This document shows positions 58,441 to 64,000 of a DNA stretch of 64,000 bases, piece by piece. The stretch is taken from positions 39,567,501-39,631,500 of the forward strand of contig NC_091670.1 of the NCBI RefSeq assembly GCF_042453785.1. The letters run 5' to 3'. The notes under the pieces are model-generated. The model saw only the letters and a program-made list of their open reading frames with translations, was not told the DNA's origin and made no database searches. A program made the position numbers and the translations under genes. Positions within the stretch are counted from its first letter, which is position 1. Each line of letters begins with the position of its first letter. Source of the stretch: Malus domestica (Eukaryota; Streptophyta; Magnoliopsida; Rosales; Rosaceae).

Positions 58441-58449
58441 GTAGGATAA

Positions 58450-59590
58450 ACAAAGAGTGATGCTGGGGTTTAATTATATGTGGGTCTATTGATAAATTTG
58501 ATTTTTATTATTAATTTCATTTTGTATTGTTTAGGCCCAAAATACTGGTTTGAGCTAAGTTTAGAATTGTTCTCGGCCCAGACGCGTTGCTTAGGGGCCG
58601 GCCGTGTCCTATCAGGATGAGGTAATTGAATCCTGACGCAATAAGAAGTTTCGACAGGATGAGGATGCTGAAACTTAGGAATGAATGCGGCCTGATAAGG
58701 GGTTGAGTTCAAAGTCCTAATAGGAGTATGACTGACCGAGATAAGATTGGATCGGGGTAAGAAGTCTTGTTCCGAGTATAGTTTTGATTCGATCAGAAGC
58801 AGGTTTGGTACTATAAATAGAGGGAGGAGTGCATCATTCAAGACTTATCCAATTCAACACACAAATTGCCATGCGCAAACTCTCTTAACAAACTTGAGAT
58901 TTTTTTTTTCCGCAAACACATCTTTAGTTTGGACAAACAGCACTATGAAGGTAACTGGTGATACCTTCAGTTTGGATAAACAACATTATCGCCGTAGAAC
59001 CAGCCGACCGCAGAACAACTTCAGTTTGGATAAACAGCACTGCATCGAGGTCGACTGGTTATCTATCCAAGTCTAGGTCAGGAAAGACTTTCGGGTTTTT
59101 ATTGGCAGAGGTCATCTCATTAGCCTTTCCGGGGAGGTGAGGTGTTACAGTCTATTAGGGCTCGGCACATTAAACGCCGAGTTGTTTTATGATTGGATAC
59201 TCACAAGTAAGCTTTAGAGTTCGGCATTCTGACGGCCGAACCACATTTACCATCAAGACATATATATGTTTTGAGTATCTGTGCCCCTATACTCTTGTGT
59301 CGATTCGGCGTGCTTATACCCTTACAAATATAATCACTGTGAACGAATTTGGCGCCGACGATTTGTGAACTTTACAAAATTAACAGCCTTGTCTTCAGGC
59401 TCTAGAACCCAAAGGCCAGGATGTGTTCCTTCCTTGACTGCAGTCGTAAGATCGAGAAGTCAGCTGCGTGCTAAACGCAACATCAACACATTTTTACTCT
59501 TGCCGAGTTCGGCCAACTAGTTGGTACGCCCCGTATCAAACGAATGACGTAGTTAACTCACTAGTTATTCGGCCTGAGCGTCACGTAGGT
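58450..59590 (+). mobile_element. LTR retrotransposon fossil: LTR plus primer-binding site and leader (Ty3-like)
   Basis: A core promoter CTATAAATAGAGGG at 58811 is followed by a transcribed-looking leader. Three copies of a TTCAGTTTGGATAAACA-type motif occur between 58925 and 59035. Then comes GAACGAATTTGGCGCCGACG at 59341-59360, where TGGCGCC... is a plant Ty3 primer-binding-site form. Sequence after 59360 reads like an internal leader. Coding domains and a second LTR are absent. The outer ends were not fixed, so the element is a partial fossil of unknown age. Confidence 0.6.
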
Positions 59591-59739
59591 TTGATAGTTT
59601 TTAGGATCAACATGTATTTAATAGTAATTACGTAATAAGATAAAATAAACAATTAACATATAAAATTTAAATTAGACGTAGAAATAAGTTAGATTGGTTT
59701 AAATAAAATTTCATTTCATACAAGTAGCACGAAATTTGT

Positions 59740-61360
59740 TGATTCGCGTAGTTAACGACAGCTTTGCCCACAATGGGTGTCCTAACTGGCGGCCGCGTGG
59801 CAGCGTCTTTTTCCCAAGCGTCGGCGGCCCTTACGGCACTCAAACGAGTGAAAACCGAGTTGTTTTAACTCTCTATAATTACGCTTTTGTCCCCTTCCTT
59901 CTGAATATTTTGCGAAATATTGGGATTAAATAGAAAATAAATGATCAGGCGCGTAAGCGGTGGTTAGAGGTTGGGCGCGTAATGCTAGCAGCCGGTTTTG
60001 GAGGGTAGTTTAGACCGAAAGTTAATTCCACGTTGACTCGGTAAGCTCTCGAGATTCGAGTCGGGATTGCACGTGACATACGGCCGTCCGATCTCACGTA
60101 CCTATTTAATTGTTTTTTTTCCCTAAAAATAAATAGTTAGCAACGCGGAACAGGTGGGAGGAAACAGACAAAGGCGGGCCCCACGTGGTGGCGGGCGCTA
60201 GGAGTGAAGGTGGGAAAGCGCGGCTGCCGCTTTTAGTGGAGCCCACCTCCCTTTTTGCTGAAGAATATTTTGCGGTCCCCCTCCATTTTGTTTCTCGATT
60301 CCATTGGCTTCCAAATTACGAAAAGATAATCGACAAAAAATAATTGGTCAATGCTTCAAAGTATGATGGGTCAAAATTCGATATATAAAAGTTATTTTTG
60401 TTTATTGGCTTTTTTTCACATCTTTTTTTGCTTTACTCGATGAATACGTAAAAATTATGTTAAACCGACGATCAAATCTGGTGCACCCTAAACAGTTGTG
60501 ATTTCATTGTGACCTTAATCACTGTTTGCACATATTAACTGTATGACAATAAATCGATAAGATTATGATTGAGGTCAAAGAGAAGCTATAGTCATTTTTT
60601 GTTCAGAAAGTTTTATCTTGTTAAACTGTGCCTGAAATTGTTACTTATTCTTGTATTTCTGTCCAATGGCATAGACTAATAATAACGACACATTGTATTC
60701 ACAACCTTAAAATGGAGTTATGCTTTGGCGTTGTAATACATAATCTAGTTGTATTTTTTCTTATTTATGAGTAAAAAATCTTAAATTCGACCTTTGTAAA
60801 TAGTTAGTTGGGTACTAAAATGTAAGGACCTATCTCATTGAGGAAGACATGACCAGCCGACCTAAATATTTATCTTATCCAACAACAAACATTGTTTTGA
60901 AATTATTAAAATACATAAGCTATAGATTAGGGTAGAGTAGGATGGTTCAATGCATGGGTTTAGAGAGATGTGCATGTTGGAGTGTTAGATTATTGAGATA
61001 ATTCTGGATTAACTTCGCATGCGTGTATTTAAATTAATCAATAAGATCATGGCACAAATGATTTTTAATTCAAATGGATTAAGATTTACGATAATTAATG
61101 GTAGCAACGTAGGAGGAACAAGAATTAAGGAAATATTAAATATTAAATAAAATATATATATACGAGAAAGTAATGGAGTACGGCGCAGAGAAGCCGAGAG
61201 ATGGGGTGACGTGTCGGGAAGGGACAGACAGTTAGTCCGGCGGGTCGGCGTGTTTTAGTTCAAAGCTGTTTGCCGCGTGTGGGACCCGCGGTTTTTGTCC
61301 CGCCAACAAAGAGAGAGACTGGAACGTCTCGCGATGCGCCACGTTCTGCCTCCTGGTGAC
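59740..61360. promoter_or_regulatory. GC-rich islands in an AT-rich spacer
   Basis: Three GC-rich blocks stand out: 59770-59850, 59945-60260 and 61180-61350. The second contains CCCCACGTGGTGGCGGGC (a G-box) and the pairing segments AGGTGGGAAAGCGCGGC and GCCGCTTTTAGTGGAGCCCACCT. The third contains GCCGCGTGTGGGACCCGCGG. No coherent frame crosses them. They could be conserved upstream regulatory blocks of a gene beyond the right edge. Inference only. Confidence 0.35.
60745..60860 (+). repeat. Diverged SINE, family B
   Basis: CATAATCTAGTTGTATTTTTTC and AAAAATCTTAAATTCGACC parallel the A- and B-box regions of the copy at 16855. The 3' signature is poorly kept. Confidence 0.4.
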
Positions 61361-61369
61361 ATGAATACA

Positions 61370-62640
61370 AAAAAATGAAAATAAATAAAAAATAAAAGAA
61401 AATAAAAGCAAACATCATGGCATTAAATAAATAAAATAATTAAATAAAAGGATATAGCTGTGGGCTGCTGTTGCCGCCTTTTTCTCCATAGTGGACTTTG
61501 TTGCCTCTGAGATGACCCCCTCTCGCTCTCTTATCTCTTCTCAATCTCAAATAAAGTTTTCGGTGTATTTGAAATACGGTCACATAATATTGGTGTTTTA
61601 CTCAAATTATGGTACGAAATGTTTATGAAGGTTTTACAAGGCGGATTATAGAGTCGGATGTTCAGGACTTAATTGGTAAGATTAATTGAAGAGCAGGGGC
61701 TGATGTGATTTTTTATTTTTTTTGGGTAAACGGTGTTGGAATTTGTAGAGTTTGTGTTTTCTCACTAAAAGAGCAATAGATCAACACACGTTATGGCAGC
61801 TTTCATTCAATTAGTTAGGAGAACGTTCAATTGGGATTGCATTGGTCCCGATTTTTTTTCCTTCAATATTTTTGTTGAGGATGTAAACTTAACAATTAGA
61901 ATTTAATAAATTCCATATGTAGGCAAAAAAAGAAAATAATATTACCTAAAGTAGTGATACCACTTGTTTTAATTTCTGTCACATAGAAAAATTTGGCAAC
62001 AAGCTCGGATAATTTCGGAATGCATTTTGACAATGAAATTTTGCAATGAAAAGGCAAGTTAAGTAAAAAATGTAGGTTATGAGCAAGGGTTTTTCAAGTT
62101 TGAACACTTAATTATAACTTATGATTGACTTATTACATGGCTTGACGGAATCTCTCTTGCACCGTTTGATTTATTACGTAAATATCATCCTGTAATACAC
62201 TAGTCGTTGTAATTAGAAATTTTGGATAAAATTAAGCCGTCGGACACGGTAAAAGGTTCACATGCACATGAGAGTTGTGTTGGTACGTGCGCTTTGGAGT
62301 TTGGTCTTTGGAGAACCAAACAAGACTCTCTCCCGCACTCTTACGTATGCCTATTGGGGCCCAACCCTACGTGTGAAACTGGAACCCCCTTTTCTCCATT
62401 TCCCACAAAAATGATCCACTATTAACCTCAAGGTCCTCCTCGACCAGAAATTTTTATTGTATCTGAAACACAAGTAGTAGATCACGTGTTTTTTTATGAG
62501 TGGATAAAAGTTTTCTTTTTCAAGTTTTAATTTTTTAATATAAATATCTCATCACTTATATAGTTATACGTGATGTATCATCCCGTGTTTCAGATAAGCT
62601 AAAAAATCTTTCCTCCTCGACTGAAACTTAGCTAAAGGTC
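61370..62640. other. Spacer, no gene seen
   Basis: AT-rich. A 67-codon frame at 62222-62425 contains no recognised motif and was not called. Confidence 0.4.
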
Positions 62641-62890
62641 CAAAAGGAAAATAATGTCTGTTTTGCCCAAAAAATTATCTTAAACAAATGGCTGGGTTAT
62701 AATTTGGTGGAGTCCACTAGACTATTATTTGGCCAAAGGAGCATCAAGCTGGTCAAATGTAACCCCCTTTTGGCTCTTTTTGACGCTCAACTCTTTAAAT
62801 AATTAATTCAAATTTAATGGTTAGATTTGAAAATTTTTAATAGTAGTTCAATTAAATTAACTAATAAATTTAAAGTATAAACTTTAAAAC
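62640..62890 (-). repeat. Dispersed repeat R7, copy 2
   Basis: AATGGCTGGGTTATAATTTG, TATTATTTGGCCAAAGGAGC, AAGCTGGTCAAATGTAACCC and CTCTTTAAATAATTAATTC correspond in reverse complement to the copy at 27400-27610. Confidence 0.5.
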
Positions 62891-62899
62891 TAATATATT

Positions 62900-64000
62900 A
62901 TTGAGGATGCTATGTTTAGCTCATTCTGTTGGAGATCGTATATGAGTATGACCTGATATTGTTCATTTCAAACTAATTTTTTTACAGTGCTATCATTTTA
63001 GACGGAACTATGTTTACCTTTTCAATTGAAGATGACCTTATTAGCTAGATTTTGAATTGAAGGCTACCTTCTATTTTAAGCATGCATTTGCCACACAACG
63101 CGTTATTGACATTGTCAATGTCATTCGTATCGTAGCTTTAATTTTGTTGAATGGTTATTGATTCGGATAACTATTTGTGGGAGTTTAGGGTTACGACTTC
63201 GTTGTCAAGATTTTGTTTAGCAACTAATGCGACTATTTGAAGTCCTTTTACGTACATTAATTAATTGTATGAACGCACTGCACTGTCGTTGAAGTGAATC
63301 ATATTCACTTGTCAATTTTTTATTTAATATCTGAGTGCATATTCAACCGTTGAATATGTATGCATGATATATATACATATATATATATATATATTAATGT
63401 GTGAAGGTGTAAAGAAATGTTCGTCATCGGAATACTATGCAAACTTTCAAGTGAAATCTCAACTTTTATAATGATATATTATAGATTCATAATTAGGTTA
63501 AAGCACATGTGAAGTTCAATGACTACACACGTTTTATGTCACTTAATTTAAATTTATAATAAGTTGAGATGCTCCTTCCGTTACTATAATTTTGTATTTT
63601 TAAGAATTTGATAGCCAACTACATTAAAAGTAGTGATATCTAAATCATAGATGTCAATTCTCGATTAGTTTACAAATAACATTTTGATTTTAGTTTATTT
63701 GGACAATGAAAATTGCAAATTGCAATACAAAATAAAAATAAAAACAAAATACTATCATAATATCATATATAATGTTGTTAGGAGGTTGTAATCAAATCCC
63801 TAACATTCTTTGTAGTATCCAATTGTCGAGCAATAGTAGTAATAATAGTACTATGCGACCCATATTGGAAGGAATATGGGCTATATCTATTCAGAAAATG
63901 CTAAAGAAATTTTCACAAAAATAGAACTATCCATACTCTTTGTCGTCTTATATTTTATACATAATATTTTATAATATTAATATAAAAAATTAACGTTAAA
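62900..64000. other. AT-rich right end, no gene seen
   Basis: Contains an (AT)n tract at about 63368-63396 and otherwise unremarkable AT-rich sequence. Confidence 0.45.

Noticed and set aside
62222-62425. 67-codon frame MDKIKPSDTVKGSHAHESC...
   Set aside because: Isolated, with no upstream signals or homologous motif.

Overview
The window is plant nuclear DNA from a eudicot. It has intron-rich genes with GT..AG junctions (plus one AT..AC intron), AT-rich intergenic DNA, pyrimidine-rich 5' leaders, and dense small repeats (SINEs, MITEs, a Cassandra LTR). Gene content and repeat style suggest Rosaceae, perhaps apple or pear. That placement is an inference from remembered sequence style; no search was run.

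Left part (1-17.8 kb): a type II DnaJ/HSP40 gene cut by the left edge (-); a 1.35 kb solo LTR with a clean 5-bp target duplication; a 22-exon alpha-glucan phosphorylase (+) with an N-terminal ACT domain behind a likely plastid transit peptide; a 9-exon Golgi-type coiled-coil membrane protein resembling the NKS1/ELMO family (+); and a single-exon conserved plant protein of unknown function (+) whose stop is followed by a 160-bp hairpin.

Middle (17.8-32 kb): repeat-rich DNA around a secreted E6-like cell-wall protein gene (+). It holds several hairpin MITEs, a 399-bp MITE with near-perfect long inverted termini and a 10-bp target duplication, tRNA-derived SINEs, and a Cassandra LTR (carrying a 5S rRNA-like segment) inserted inside a SINE. 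A three-exon At3g17950-like gene (+) follows.

Right-centre (32-49.2 kb): NFD6 (+), a Di19-type zinc-finger gene (+) with a U12-type AT..AC intron, a two-exon gene for a 44-residue membrane microprotein (+), a long intronless DYW-class PPR editing factor (+), and an NSL1-type MACPF gene (-).

Right (49.2-64 kb): a repeat-rich spacer, an intronless group VIII ERF repressor gene (+) with two EAR-like motifs and an AAT microsatellite inside its coding region, then about 6.8 kb without a convincing gene. That last stretch holds an LTR/primer-site remnant and GC-rich, promoter-like islands.

The genes are independent loci with no operon logic. The most notable host-gene features are the ACT-phosphorylase fusion, the AT..AC intron in the Di19 gene, and the 44-aa microprotein. 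The clearest structural story is the nested SINE/Cassandra insertion. All exon boundaries were worked out by hand from reading frame and splice signals.
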